A stretch of 64,000 nt of DNA from Deinandra increscens subsp. villosa. Taxonomy: Eukaryota > Streptophyta > Magnoliopsida > Asterales > Asteraceae. This document shows, piece after piece, positions 24,495-34,831 of this stretch. A program made the position numbers and the translations under genes. Numbering within the stretch: the stretch's first letter is position 1; each line of letters begins with the position of its first letter. The notes under the pieces were generated by a model, which was not told the DNA's origin, ran no database searches, and saw only the letters and a list, made by a program, of their open reading frames with translations. The DNA is taken from positions 71,263,095 to 71,327,094 of the forward strand of contig JBCNJP010000008.1 in the NCBI GenBank assembly GCA_039602395.1, in the 5' to 3' direction.

Positions 24495-25385
24495 TGCCCT
24501 ATTGATAATCATTGTATTATTATTAATTCGGGCAACGAAAAAGTATTAGGTGAAACAAAACTTTGATGGTTCAGTTCATATGAAGTTGGCCCATGTTTTT
24601 GAGGCCCAAATTTACACGAAGTTTTCATGCTCTATACGTTGTTATAGGGTTTTTTCATATGATTTTTTTTTTCGAGATTGCATGTTTTTCTTTATACCAA
24701 CATATTCATTGTTTAATCGTTGCTTGGTATTTTTATTTTGTTTGTATTTATTCTCATTGTTTTCATATAATTATTTGATGAATAATACAAAATATCTAAT
24801 TAAGTTTTTATTATTTTATATTTAGGTCATATGGTTTTATGTGTGTTTTAGAATATAAGATTCTCTTGGAAAAATAAAAGAATTTGCGTAGATATTAAAG
24901 GAATATTTGTACATGAAGATCTTATTGATTCATATCTATTGTTATATATATTCATCGACACTATTTTAAAATAAATATATGAAGATTTCTATTCTATTGA
25001 TATGAAGTGAAGGGTGAAAAGGTCTTTTTAAAAGTTCCTTTCATTTCGATACGTTAAAACCAAATCTAAGTAGAATAAATGAAAGCAAAGGCTTGCTTTA
25101 AAAAGTAGATAATTGATTATGTGGGCAGCCCGACCATTACAAAAACTAGAATAATGAAACATTGTTATTTGAGGGACACATGTTATCCATTTTCGATTAA
25201 TGTCGCATTGCATCATCCTTACATCTACAATGATCGAATAGGCCATGCATTATCAACAACAAGATCGAATGACCACTTGGAAAAAATCTACAAGTAAATG
25301 GAGATTGCACTTTAGCTAGCTAGCTAGCTAGTCACAAGTCACAACATTAATCATCATTTCATCCATCCATAAAATAATAACAATC
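24495..25385. other. non-genic
   Basis: AT-rich sequence with a short GCTA repeat at 25315-25332. No gene is recognised. Confidence 0.4.
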
Positions 25386-25498
25386 AATCTATATTCCTAT
25401 CACCAAGGGGCATTTGTCCCAATGGTATGGGGATGAATGTTAGAGCTTGGGGACCTTGAGGTCTCAAGTTCAAACCTGAATCAAGGGGGTTTTTATCA

Positions 25499-25780
25499 TG
25501 TTGAAGTTTAATCAACATTTAATCATCTGCGGAAAGTTCAGGGATCATTCTTGACATATTATCAAAGTTTAGGGACTGTTTCTGTTAACTCGCGTTAATG
25601 TTTGTTGATTACTGTTGGGTTAGTTGTTAGTCGTTGATATAAGCTTCCGATTTACCAGTTGTTAGGTTAGATTCTCTTTGTATGAATATGCAGTTCCTAA
25701 TTCTCAATAAACGATCTCTGATCATGTTTGTATCATTCTGATTGTTCAATTCCATTTCAATTTCATTCGATTTTATCACA
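25499..25780 (+). repeat. Copia-1 5' LTR
   Basis: A 282-bp repeat beginning TGTTGAAGTTTAATCAAC and ending TTTTATCACA. Confidence 0.95.
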
Positions 25781-25782
25781 AT

Positions 25783-25794
25783 TGGTATCAGAGC
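25783..25794 (+). promoter_or_regulatory. Copia-1 primer binding site
   Basis: TGGTATCAGAGC, two bases after the LTR, is complementary to the 3' end of initiator methionine tRNA. Confidence 0.93.
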
Positions 25795-25853
25795 TACGGC
25801 TCGGATTGGAGGGGAAATCGACTGAGTGAAGATCGCACAATCGTTGAAGAAGG

Positions 25854-28800
25854 ATGGGATCCGTGGGCAAATTTGACATCGACAAATTTGACGGAAGAAA
25901 CGATTTCAATCTGTGGCGATTGAAGATGCGTGCGATTTTAGTTCATCAAGGTATTGTTGATGCTCTAAAGGGGGAAGACAACCTACCGGAGGGATTGACC
26001 GAAAAGAGGAAGAAGGAAATCATGGAAAAGGCGCACAGTGCAATAATACTGTGTTTGGGTGATCGTGTTTTAAGAGAGGTTTCAAAAGAAGGAACTGCAC
26101 TCGAGGTTTGGACCAAATTGGAAAAACTTTACATGACAAAGTCATTGGCCAATCGATTATATCTCAAGAAGAAATTGTACACGTTCACAATGCAACCTGG
26201 TAAATCCATTGATGAACATACAGATGAGTTCAACAAGGTAATTCTAGATTTGGAGAATATTGATGTGAAGTTAGACTCTGAAGATCAGGCTGTATTATTT
26301 CTTGCATCTTTGCCTACATCATACGAACATTTCGTAGATACTTTGATGTATGGCAGAGATACATTAACGATGGAAGAAGTTCTATCAGCTCTTAACTCTA
26401 AAGAGTTGAAGAGAAGATCAGATGTTAAAGAAGAAATGGTGCCTGAAGGGCTTATTGTTAGAAGCAAGGGAGATCATAAGAATTTCAAGAAGAAAGGAAA
26501 TTATCTACAAAACAAGGCCAAAACCAATAAGTGGAAATGTTTCATTTGTGGGTCAGACAAACATCTCAAAAGAGAATGTCCTGACAGGTTCAAGAAGAAG
26601 AAAAAGGATAATTTCAAGCATAAAACTCAGGGAAATTCTTCACCAGAAGAGTCATCTAAGGGTTATGAATCTTCTGATGTCCTAGTTGCAGATGATGTGA
26701 AGAGCAACTGTCAATGGATATTAGACTCAGGCTGCTCTTATCATATGACTCCTCATAAAGAGCATTTTAAGGTCTTGAAACTTGAAGATCATGGCACTGT
26801 CAAATTGGGAGATGACAGGGAGTGTCACATCAAAGGAATTGGACTTATAGAGTTGAAAATGGCAAATGGTACAGTTCTTGAACTACATCAAGTCAGGTAT
26901 ATCCCTAAACTCACTAGAAGCCTCATTTCACTAGGTACACTTGAGAAAAATGGTCATAGTGTGAGTTTAAGAAATGGGAGGGCAAAAGTTAGTAAGGGTG
27001 CATTGGTCATATTGACAGGAACCAGGGGAAAGAATAATATTTACTTGCTTGATGGTAAAGTTGATTCACAAGTAAATGTAGCAGCTATTGATAATAGTGC
27101 TGCTGATGTGGTTTTATGGCACAGAAGGCTTGGTCATATAAGTGATCAAGGGCTTACTGAATTAAAGAAACAAGAAGTGCTAGGTAATTTGAAAACCACA
27201 AGTACTGGTTTCTGTGAACATTGCATCCTAGGTAAGTCTCATAGAGTCAAATTTGTGAGGAGTAAACATAAGTCTAAAGGTATTTTAGACTATGTTCACT
27301 CAGACTTGTGGGGGCCTGCAAGAACACCTTCTATAGGTGGAGCTCTCTATTTCTTATCCCTTGTAGATGATTTTTCCATAAAGGTGTGGGTCTATCCTTT
27401 AAAACACAAGAGTGATGCCTATGTTAGATTCAAGGAATGGGTAGTGTTGGTTGAACACCAAACAGGTAAGACTGTGAAGAAACTCAGGACTGACAATGGT
27501 CTTGAGTTTTGTGGTGAATTGTTTTCTAAATACTGTAAATCCAAGGGAATTGCTAGGCATTTCACAGTACCTGGGACACCACAACAAAATGGGCTCATTG
27601 AGAGAATGAATAGGACTCTCTTAGAAAGGGTGAGGTGTATGCTGCTTAGCTCTGGGTTACCAAAAAGGTTTTGGGCAGAGGCTGTTGTTACTGCAGGTTA
27701 TCTCATAAATAGATCTCCATCTGCTGCACTAAATATGAAGACTCCAATGGAGGCTTGGACTGGAAGAAAACAAGATTACACTAATCTGAGGGTATTTGGG
27801 TCTTTAGTGTATGCACATGAGAGGCAAGGGAAATTAGATGCTAGGGCCTGCAGGTGTATATTTCTTGGGTATCCAGAAGGGGTAAAAGGTTACAGGCTTT
27901 TAAAATTGGATGGTAAAGGTCAAAGGATTATAGTAAGCAGAGATGTGGTATGCAAGGAAGACTCTATGTACAAGGATGTAATCTCAGGTAAGGTCCAAGA
28001 AAGTGATGGTGGTATAAACAATGTGCCTGATGTGCAAAGTAAGGTGGAGCTTCCAGAGCTTGAGGCGAGTAATCAAGAGGCTCAAAATGGTAGCTATGAA
28101 GCACCTGCTCAACCTGAAGGTAGTCCTGTGGAAAATGCTAGTTCAAACAATGCTAGTCCAAGCTCTTTCCAATTAGCCAGGGATAGAGTAAGGAGAAACA
28201 TTGTTAAGCCCCTTAGATACAGAGAAGGAGATGACATTTCAGCATTTGTGTTCTTAGCTGCTGAAGAAGAATGTGTTAATGAACCCCTTAATTATGAAGA
28301 AGCTGTGATTTCAGTAGATAAGGAGAAATGGTTGAATGCTATGAGAGAGGAAATTGATTCCTTGAACCACAACCAGACTTGGAAATTGGTTCATAAGCCA
28401 AGTGATAAAAGGGTCATCTCCTGTAAGTGGTTATACAAACTGAAGGAAGGAATGCCAGGGGAAAAGCCAAGATTTAAGGCTAGACTGGTGGCCAAAGGTT
28501 ATACTCAGAAGGCAGGGATTGACTTTCAGGAGGTGTTTTCTCCTGTGGTCAAACATACCTCTATTAGATTGATTTTGACTCTTACTGCAGTGTTGGATCT
28601 AGAGTTACATCAATTAGATGTTAAGACAGCTTTTCTACATGGGGAGTTAGATGAAGAGTTATATATCCAACAGCCTAAAGGTTTTGTTGAAAAAGGTAAA
28701 GAGGATATGGTATGTTTGTTGCAGAAGTCATTATATGGACTTAAACAAAGTCCAAGGCAATGGTACAAGAGATTTAATGATCATATAACCAGTCATGGGT

Positions 28801-29843
28801 TTGTAAGGAGCCTCTATGATGCCTGTGTTTATTTCTATGAGTATAAACCTGGACAGTTTGTGTATTTGTTGTTGTATGTGGATGATATGCTCATAGCATG
28901 TAAGGATCTCAATGTTATTGAGGACACTAAAGCCATGCTTAAGTCAGAATTTGATATGAAGGACTTAGGTGAAGCCAAGAAGATTATTGGAATTGAAATC
29001 AGCAGGGATAGGAAGAACAGGTGTTTGAAGCTATCACAAGGTTCCTACATTAGGAAAGTTTTAAGCAATTATGGTATGAGTAACTGTAAACCAGTGAAAA
29101 CTTCTTTTGCTGCTCATTTTAAATTGTCTTCTGCTGATTGTCCTGTAACTGAAAGTGAGAAGTCAGAAATGAGAAAAATTCCATATGCTCAGTTAGTTGG
29201 TAGTCTCATGTTTCTTATGGTATGCACGAGACCTGATTTGAGTTTTGGTGTGAGTGTTGTTAGTAGATACTTGTCAAACCCTGGTAAAGCTCATTGGAAT
29301 GCAGTTAAATGGATCTTGAGATATTTGGCTGGAACTCAGGATGTGGGAATTGTCTATGGAAAGGGCATTATTGGACTAAACAGAATTCAAGGCTATACTG
29401 ACTCTGATTATGCTAAAGATCCTGACAGGTATAGGTCTATATCTGGTTATGCTTTCTTACTGTTTGGCAATTTGATTAGCTGGAGAGCAAGTTTGCAGCA
29501 TGTGGTTGCTCTCTCTAGCACTGAGGCTGAGTTTATGGCTTTAACTGAGGCAGTAAAGGAAGGGTTATGGCTTACAGGATTCATTAAAGAGTCAGGCATT
29601 CAAATTGAGGACACCTTAATCTTATGTGATAATCAAGGTGCAATTGCTTTATCCAAAAACAATGTGTTTCATGAAAGAACTAAACACATTAGTGTGAGGT
29701 ATTATTTCATCAGAGATGTCATAAGTAATAAGGAGCTGCTGGTTGATTATGTGTCAACACATGATAATTGTGCTGATATATTTACCAAAGCTCTACCTGG
29801 GATTAAGTTTCTAAGGTGTCTTGAGCTAATGGGAGTTGGTTGA
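25854..29843 (+). CDS. Copia-1 gag-pol polyprotein, intact
   Basis: One uninterrupted 1329-aa frame. Gag starts near FDGRNDFNLWRLKM and has a CCHC zinc knuckle CFICGSDKHLKREC (about residues 229-242). Protease has DSGCSYHM (about 290). Integrase has the HRRLGHIS zinc region (about 423) and catalytic aspartates and glutamate in HSDLWGP (about 481), TDNGLEF (about 547) and IERMNRT (about 582). Reverse transcriptase has LLLYVDDMLIA (about 1005), followed by RNase H with YTDSDYAKDPD (about 1181). The order protease-integrase-RT-RNase H defines Ty1/copia. All catalytic motifs are present and no stop interrupts, so the element could be autonomous. The ATG at 25854 is the first in frame, 60 bp after the primer binding site. 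Confidence 0.97.
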   Translation: MGSVGKFDIDKFDGRNDFNLWRLKMRAILVHQGIVDALKGEDNLPEGLTEKRKKEIMEKAHSAIILCLGDRVLREVSKEGTALEVWTKLEKLYMTKSLANRLYLKKKLYTFTMQPGKSIDEHTDEFNKVILDLENIDVKLDSEDQAVLFLASLPTSYEHFVDTLMYGRDTLTMEEVLSALNSKELKRRSDVKEEMVPEGLIVRSKGDHKNFKKKGNYLQNKAKTNKWKCFICGSDKHLKRECPDRFKKKKKDNFKHKTQGNSSPEESSKGYESSDVLVADDVKSNCQWILDSGCSYHMTPHKEHFKVLKLEDHGTVKLGDDRECHIKGIGLIELKMANGTVLELHQVRYIPKLTRSLISLGTLEKNGHSVSLRNGRAKVSKGALVILTGTRGKNNIYLLDGKVDSQVNVAAIDNSAADVVLWHRRLGHISDQGLTELKKQEVLGNLKTTSTGFCEHCILGKSHRVKFVRSKHKSKGILDYVHSDLWGPARTPSIGGALYFLSLVDDFSIKVWVYPLKHKSDAYVRFKEWVVLVEHQTGKTVKKLRTDNGLEFCGELFSKYCKSKGIARHFTVPGTPQQNGLIERMNRTLLERVRCMLLSSGLPKRFWAEAVVTAGYLINRSPSAALNMKTPMEAWTGRKQDYTNLRVFGSLVYAHERQGKLDARACRCIFLGYPEGVKGYRLLKLDGKGQRIIVSRDVVCKEDSMYKDVISGKVQESDGGINNVPDVQSKVELPELEASNQEAQNGSYEAPAQPEGSPVENASSNNASPSSFQLARDRVRRNIVKPLRYREGDDISAFVFLAAEEECVNEPLNYEEAVISVDKEKWLNAMREEIDSLNHNQTWKLVHKPSDKRVISCKWLYKLKEGMPGEKPRFKARLVAKGYTQKAGIDFQEVFSPVVKHTSIRLILTLTAVLDLELHQLDVKTAFLHGELDEELYIQQPKGFVEKGKEDMVCLLQKSLYGLKQSPRQWYKRFNDHITSHGFVRSLYDACVYFYEYKPGQFVYLLLYVDDMLIACKDLNVIEDTKAMLKSEFDMKDLGEAKKIIGIEISRDRKNRCLKLSQGSYIRKVLSNYGMSNCKPVKTSFAAHFKLSSADCPVTESEKSEMRKIPYAQLVGSLMFLMVCTRPDLSFGVSVVSRYLSNPGKAHWNAVKWILRYLAGTQDVGIVYGKGIIGLNRIQGYTDSDYAKDPDRYRSISGYAFLLFGNLISWRASLQHVVALSSTEAEFMALTEAVKEGLWLTGFIKESGIQIEDTLILCDNQGAIALSKNNVFHERTKHISVRYYFIRDVISNKELLVDYVSTHDNCADIFTKALPGIKFLRCLELMGVG

Positions 29844-29992
29844 GATTAATATTTGTTATTTCAGATACTGCAGGATGATTGCTTATGTTGTTGGCACATC
29901 AAGATTATCAAGTCCAGGGACCGCTGTTATCTGATGATGCTAAATGGCTATTGTGATTATTCTGGAGTATTTGAATGGATTAAATGTTTCTT

Positions 29993-30004
29993 AAGGTGGA
30001 GAAA
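29993..30004 (+). promoter_or_regulatory. Copia-1 polypurine tract
   Basis: AAGGTGGAGAAA directly precedes the 3' LTR and would prime plus-strand DNA synthesis. Confidence 0.85.
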
Positions 30005-30286
30005 TGTTGAAGTTTAATCAACATTTAATCATCTGCGGAAAGTTCAGGGATCATTCTTGACATATTGTCAAAGTTTAGGGACTGTTTCTGTTAACTCGCG
30101 TTAATGTTTGTTGATTACTATTGGGTTAGTTGTTAGTCGTTGATATAAGCTTCCGATTTACCAGTTGTTAGGTTAGATTCTCTTTGTATGAATATGCAGT
30201 TCCTAATTCTCAATAAACGATCTATGATCATGTTTGTATCATTCTGATTGTTCAATTCCATTTCAATTTCATTCGATTTTATCATA
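30005..30286 (+). repeat. Copia-1 3' LTR
   Basis: A 282-bp repeat with four differences from the 5' LTR; its last dinucleotide is TA where the 5' LTR has CA. Confidence 0.95.
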
Positions 30287-30511
30287 TATCAAGTGGTGAG
30301 TTTCCTCCTTGATGGTGTTCCTAGGTGAGCCAAGCCTGGAGTGTCAAAATCAGTATGGACGGTTGCAATCCCGTCTCAGGAAGGCTCACTTGGGTATTGG
30401 AGATTTGGGGAGTAGTTCCAAATGCTGTTAAAAAAAAATCTATATTCCTATCTAAACCTAGCTAATTAATTAATCTTCCTTTGCATCGATCATGGCCACG
30501 TTTTAAAATTT

Positions 30512-30725
30512 TTTATGATGTTTGAAACTACCTCTAAATCTCCAATACCCGGATGAGTCTTCTTGAGACGGGATTGCAACTGTTTATACTGGATTTGGCA
30601 CTTCAGACATGACTCACCCAGAAACAAATCAAGGATAAAACTTACCACTTGGAAAAACATCCTTGAGTCACGTTTAAACTTGAGATCGACCTCAAGATCC
30701 CAAGCTCTAACCATCGTTCTCATAT
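30512..30725 (-). mobile_element. second copy of the same SINE family, inverted
   Basis: Read on the minus strand, it carries GGTTAGAGCTTGGGATCTTG, then TTTTTCCAAGTGGTAAG, CAGTTGCAATCCCGTCTC and TATTGGAGATTTAGAGGTAG. These align in order with the SINE at 25402-30436. It is more diverged and its first bases are not clear. Confidence 0.8.
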
Positions 30726-30795
30726 ATGTTAGTGTAAGTATAACAAAACATATTAATTTTACAATAGCTATGTATAAACTTTATAAATTTATGTG

Positions 30796-30865
30796 TAGTC
30801 ATGGAGCCCTTTCCTTGTACGTTGTTTGACACGTGTCATCATAGTCAGCAAGGGCTCCATGACTA
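30796..30865. repeat. 16-bp inverted repeat (hairpin)
   Basis: TAGTCATGGAGCCCTT and its perfect complement AAGGGCTCCATGACTA are separated by 38 bp, probably a tiny MITE. Confidence 0.75.
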
Positions 30866-31443
30866 ACTGTGGTGTAGTAATAACGTCTCTCATCATTACC
30901 TTTTTAATCATCTAAAACCCCTGAACCAAACAAAAATCAGGAAAACAAAGGGGGGAGACACGATAAAAATTACGCCGTGGAGGGCATTTGGACCCATACC
31001 GTCCCGAGGGGGAGTGTGCCCGGGCGCTATTGGCGCTATAGTAGGGAGATGTCGCCTACTACGGGCAGCCTAATAACAAGATTAATTTGTAATACTTGTA
31101 GCAACAGAATAATATCATAGTGTTTTTTATAATAGCACTATAATTATATAACATTTAAAAAAATTAAATAGGTAATTAATATTAGTTTACAACATTTGTA
31201 ATTTCATAATCCAAACTATTTTAATATTACAAATTGATGAACATTGAAGACATATATATAATGATACATTCATGATCGATCAAGCATGTAACTTGGAATT
31301 GAAACAAACTTGTAGTTATTTAAGGGTGCCATATATGTGTTACAAATTAAGAAAGCATGGAAACAGACTAATTAAACTTATAACGGCCACAATGCATACC
31401 TTATTTACTAATTAAAGGAACCTTTTTCGTTCCTTGCATACAT
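30866..31443. other. 3' flank of CYP78A gene
   Basis: No gene is seen; the part next to 31443 is the likely 3' untranslated region. Confidence 0.4.
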
Positions 31444-34400
31444 TCATCTCTCAACCGCAACACATTTCAATGGCGTCTTTAGTTCAAGTGAGAGTTTTAG
31501 GCACTCTGAGAGGTCCACTTGCTTATTGGTAGAATATGGAAGCCACTTGTATCGTTGGAGAAGTCGCGCAAGCCACAAGCTAACCGTGGCTAACCCTAGC
31601 GACCTCCCCGGGCAGACCCTACGCCCCGAACCAAATGGTGCGAGCCTAAGGTCCGAACCCAAGACCGGAAAATCTTCATGTTCTTCTATGAACCTATGAG
31701 GGTTGAACTCCCATGGATTTTTCCATATAGAGGGGTCATGTGTGATGGCCCACATGTTCACCATAGCGGTGGTTCCAGCCGGGACAAAGAACTTTCCCCC
31801 GGCTAGGTGGATGTCGTGAGTCGAAAGGCGGGCCCATGAAAGTAAGGGTCCGGGAGGGTGCAACCTAAGGACTTCTTTGACGATGGCTTGAAGATAAGCG
31901 AGATTTGGGAGGTCCGAGTCCTGGACGGGGCGGTGTTCGCCGACTAGCGACATGATTTCTTGGTGAGCCTTGGCTTGGATGTGTGGGTGCAAAACCATTC
32001 TTGCCATGATCCATTCCAGAAGGATGGCAACTGTATCTGTTCCTCGAAATATCATCTCCTATATATATCATCATCAAAATATTTATTAGTTGCTAGCTTA
32101 CTAAATAACTAATAGGAGTTTGAGTTTAATTAAGTATGTTTAGATTTGATTTAGTTACTTATATAATACTTAATTAGTTAGTCAATGTTCCTCAAAAGTT
32201 GATCTAGCTTTTCTATGCTACAACCTTTAACTTTTGACCAAAAGAGTCTCAAACTAGCTTTTTAATTATACATATATTAATTTCCCCATATCATATACGC
32301 ACGTACTAAGTACATATTACTTAGTACTCTCATAGTACTCTCACTCCGAAAAAAAATTGGGCCAAAGATTAGAAAAATGGGTGTCATACATAAAAAGTTA
32401 ATAATGTGATAATTGTAATAATAATAAAAAATTAACATATTAAAATGTCTGAATTTAAATAGTTAAATAAATCGTGAGGCTTTTCTATTATTTTTAGTAT
32501 CAAAACTTTCGATTAACCATTCATAATCAATATTGTCTGATATATAATTTTCAATCAAATTATGATTGTTAGAAATGTAATAAGGGAAAAGGACGAAAAT
32601 AGTCGTGTTGACCACTGTTGGACGAAAATAGCCACCCTCCACGGTCGCCCTGGCCGCTCAACCACGGTCGGACGACCGTCCAATCCACCCAATCATCGCG
32701 TGCCACGTATGTCAGACCATTGTCCGCCTGACATTCTCTCTGCAATGGTCGGGCCGACCGTATGACACACCGGTCACGGTCGCCACGACCGTGAAATGTT
32801 TTTTTTTATTATTTCAAAATGAAATTGTCATTGAACATATTTCAAAAAGAGAAAGTTTAACAACCAAAGTATAACGACAATCGAAGTGTGAAAATATATA
32901 GGGGAGGTTTAGTTAGGTGGAAAATATATAGGGGAATTGTAAACACGGTCGTCGACGAAAAATAAATCTTCCACGGTCGTGGCGTCTCCGACATGTGTGT
33001 CAGACGGTCGGCCCGACCGTTGCAGGACGAATTTCGGCACGGTCGTTGGGGCCCAGCGTACGGTCGGACGACCTTGGACAGCTGAATATCCGACCGTGGA
33101 ATGATGAGGTGTCGTCTTCTGATTGGCTCAGAGGCACGGTCGGACGACCGTATAAGGGCGGTCCTAGACGACCGTGGACAGAGCTATTCTGGTCCCTTTT
33201 TTGAAAAGTGGGGACATTCTCGTTCAACAGTGGTTAACACGGCTATTTTCGTCTTTTTCCCATGTAATAATGCATGGTTAGAAATGTAATATATGAAATA
33301 AACAAGAAAAAGACGAAAACAAGACAAGAGAAGTTTACAAAAGGAAAAAATTTAGAACAGAAATGAAAAAATATATTATAAGATATGCTACTTACAAAAT
33401 TTAAACTTGAAACCTAAGGGTTTTACTACATATATTCTCCCACTACACCACTTAAACCATTTATAAATTTAATTACGTTCACACATATATAGACATATTT
33501 AAAAAATTATATAACATATGTAATTTCTTTTTAAAATTTCGGACCCTTTATAGAGTCAGGCCCTAGATGGTAGGCCACCCCGCATATACCCGTGCCCACC
33601 CTGCTTATTGTTGTGCTTTCAGTAAACTATTTAAAAATAATGACCATGAATAAATATAAATAAATATATATGTAACCTTTGCATGTTCATAAATTAATAA
33701 TGTTAGTTGGGGGCCGGTAGTTACTTCATGTTATGCATATGAGAGAAAAATATGCTTAGAGAGAGAGAGAGAGAGTAATTAATTAATTACCCATAGAACA
33801 GCCACCATATCATCATGGGTGAGTTGATCTTCTTGAGGCAAAGACAACAATACACTAAGAAAGTCATTTTGACCACTAATATTGTTTATACCTTCTTCTT
33901 CTTTACCATCTCTAGTGCTTCTTCTTTCCTCAATAACTTGACCTACAAGTCTTTGGACTTTCAAAGTCAACTTATGACATCTCCTCTTCACTCCACCAAA
34001 GTCCAAAACCCTAATTGGAAAATAATCTGCCCAATTAAACTCACTGATCAACTCATATCCTTCTTTCACCATGGACCCTAATTCTTCTTCTATCTCCAAC
34101 CCCAATCCACACCCAAACACACTCTCCATAACATTTCTCAAAGACCCCTTTTGCAATATCCCTTTCAACTCCACAACCCCTATCACACTCATCTCCTTCG
34201 ACACCTTCTCCATCATTTGATCGCACACACCTTGTCGAACACACCCGAGGCTCAATACCCTTTTGGGAGAGAACATATGGTTTGCAGCAATCCTCCTTAG
34301 ATGTCTCCAATACTCCCCATAAGGTGCAAACCCAATGGCTCGCTCGAACATCAATAAACTGGCTGATTCCTTTACGGGACGGTCTGAAAAGGCACTACCA

Positions 34401-34753
34401 CACAAGATCTCCTTAGCGATGTCAGGGTGGCTAGTAATAACCACACGCGTTGAGCCAAGGCTAAACGCCATGAGACGAGTTGCACCCATTGAGCTAGCCA
34501 TAGAGGCGAGCTTTCGGTGAGCATGAGAACCCATTTTAGGTAAGATCCCTAGGAAAGGCCAACCGACCGGACCAGGGATCTTGGTGGGGTTTAAATTGGG
34601 ATTTCTCCATGCAAACCCACCCGGGACTAACCATATGTTAACAAGAAATGGGAAGAGAGACACAAGAGAAACAAATAAGAGATTTGTGAGTGAGAGATTG
34701 TAAACAAAGCATAGGACTAGAAGAAAGAAGGTTGCCTTATAAAAGATCTTCAT
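31444..34753 (-). CDS. CYP78A: cytochrome P450, CYP78A family
   Basis: Two exons: 33791-34753 (321 codons, donor TGG|GTAATT) and 31444-32058 (acceptor TATAG|GAGATG), phase 0, giving 525 aa; CYP78A proteins are about 515-540 aa. There is an N-terminal membrane anchor (about residues 5-42) and a proline hinge KIPGPVGWPFLG. The CYP78A signature RLMAFSLGSTRVVITSHP continues into EILCGSAFSDRPVKESA. The I-helix is EMIFRGTDTVAILLEW, the K-helix KEVLRLHPPGP, the PERF-like region FNPHRF, and the heme loop FGSGRRVCPGRSLG, with the ligand cysteine near residue 470. The exon junction rebuilds the conserved VAVLWEMIFRGTDT exactly. CYP78A enzymes (KLUH/CYP78A5 relatives) promote organ and seed growth; the substrate is not certain. 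The 1732-nt intron contains a Mutator-type MITE. Confidence 0.96.
32584..33261. mobile_element. Mutator-type MITE with ACGGTCG arrays, in CYP78A intron
   Basis: A 678-bp element begins GGGAAAAGGACGAAAATAG and ends CTATTTTCGTCTTTTTCCC. Inverted termini of about 45 bp are followed by nearly matching TGTTGACCACTGTTG words. A perfect 9-bp TSD ATGTAATAA lies at 32575-32583 and 33262-33270. The interior is full of ACGGTCGGACGACCGT-type palindromes. The small open frames inside are not genes. Confidence 0.9.
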
Positions 34754-34820
34754 CTTAAATATTAGACCTATAATGCCTTAATGTAAATATGTAGTGAGAA
34801 GGCTTGCATGGGATGTGGCT

Positions 34821-34831
34821 TGTATATATAG
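34821..34831 (-). promoter_or_regulatory. TATA box of CYP78A gene
   Basis: On the minus strand CTATATATACA lies about 70 bp upstream of the ATG (34753), implying a 5' untranslated region of roughly 40 nt. Confidence 0.6.

Larger units (their letters stand above)
25499..30286 (+). mobile_element. complete Ty1/copia LTR retrotransposon (Copia-1)
   Basis: A 4788-bp element has two 282-bp LTRs, a primer binding site, one intact polyprotein frame and a polypurine tract, flanked by a 5-bp TSD TATCA (25494-25498 and 30287-30291). The LTRs differ at four sites (two A/G transitions, one C/A, and the terminal CACA/CATA), about 1.4%. It resembles the TNT1/Tork group. Confidence 0.95.
25402..30436 (+). 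mobile_element. tRNA-derived SINE split by a copia element
   Basis: The left part (25402-25498) has a tRNA-like head with box A-like TGTCCCAATGG and box B-like AAGTTCAAACC; the right part (30292-30436) ends in a poly-A run. A perfect 16-bp duplication AATCTATATTCCTATC at 25386-25401 and 30437-30452 marks the SINE's own insertion. The SINE is about 245 bp without the intervening copia element and its TSD. Confidence 0.88.

Noticed and set aside
32995..33289. Several 60-75-codon frames in the CYP78A intron
   Set aside because: They are readings of the palindromic ACGGTCG array inside the Mutator-type MITE.
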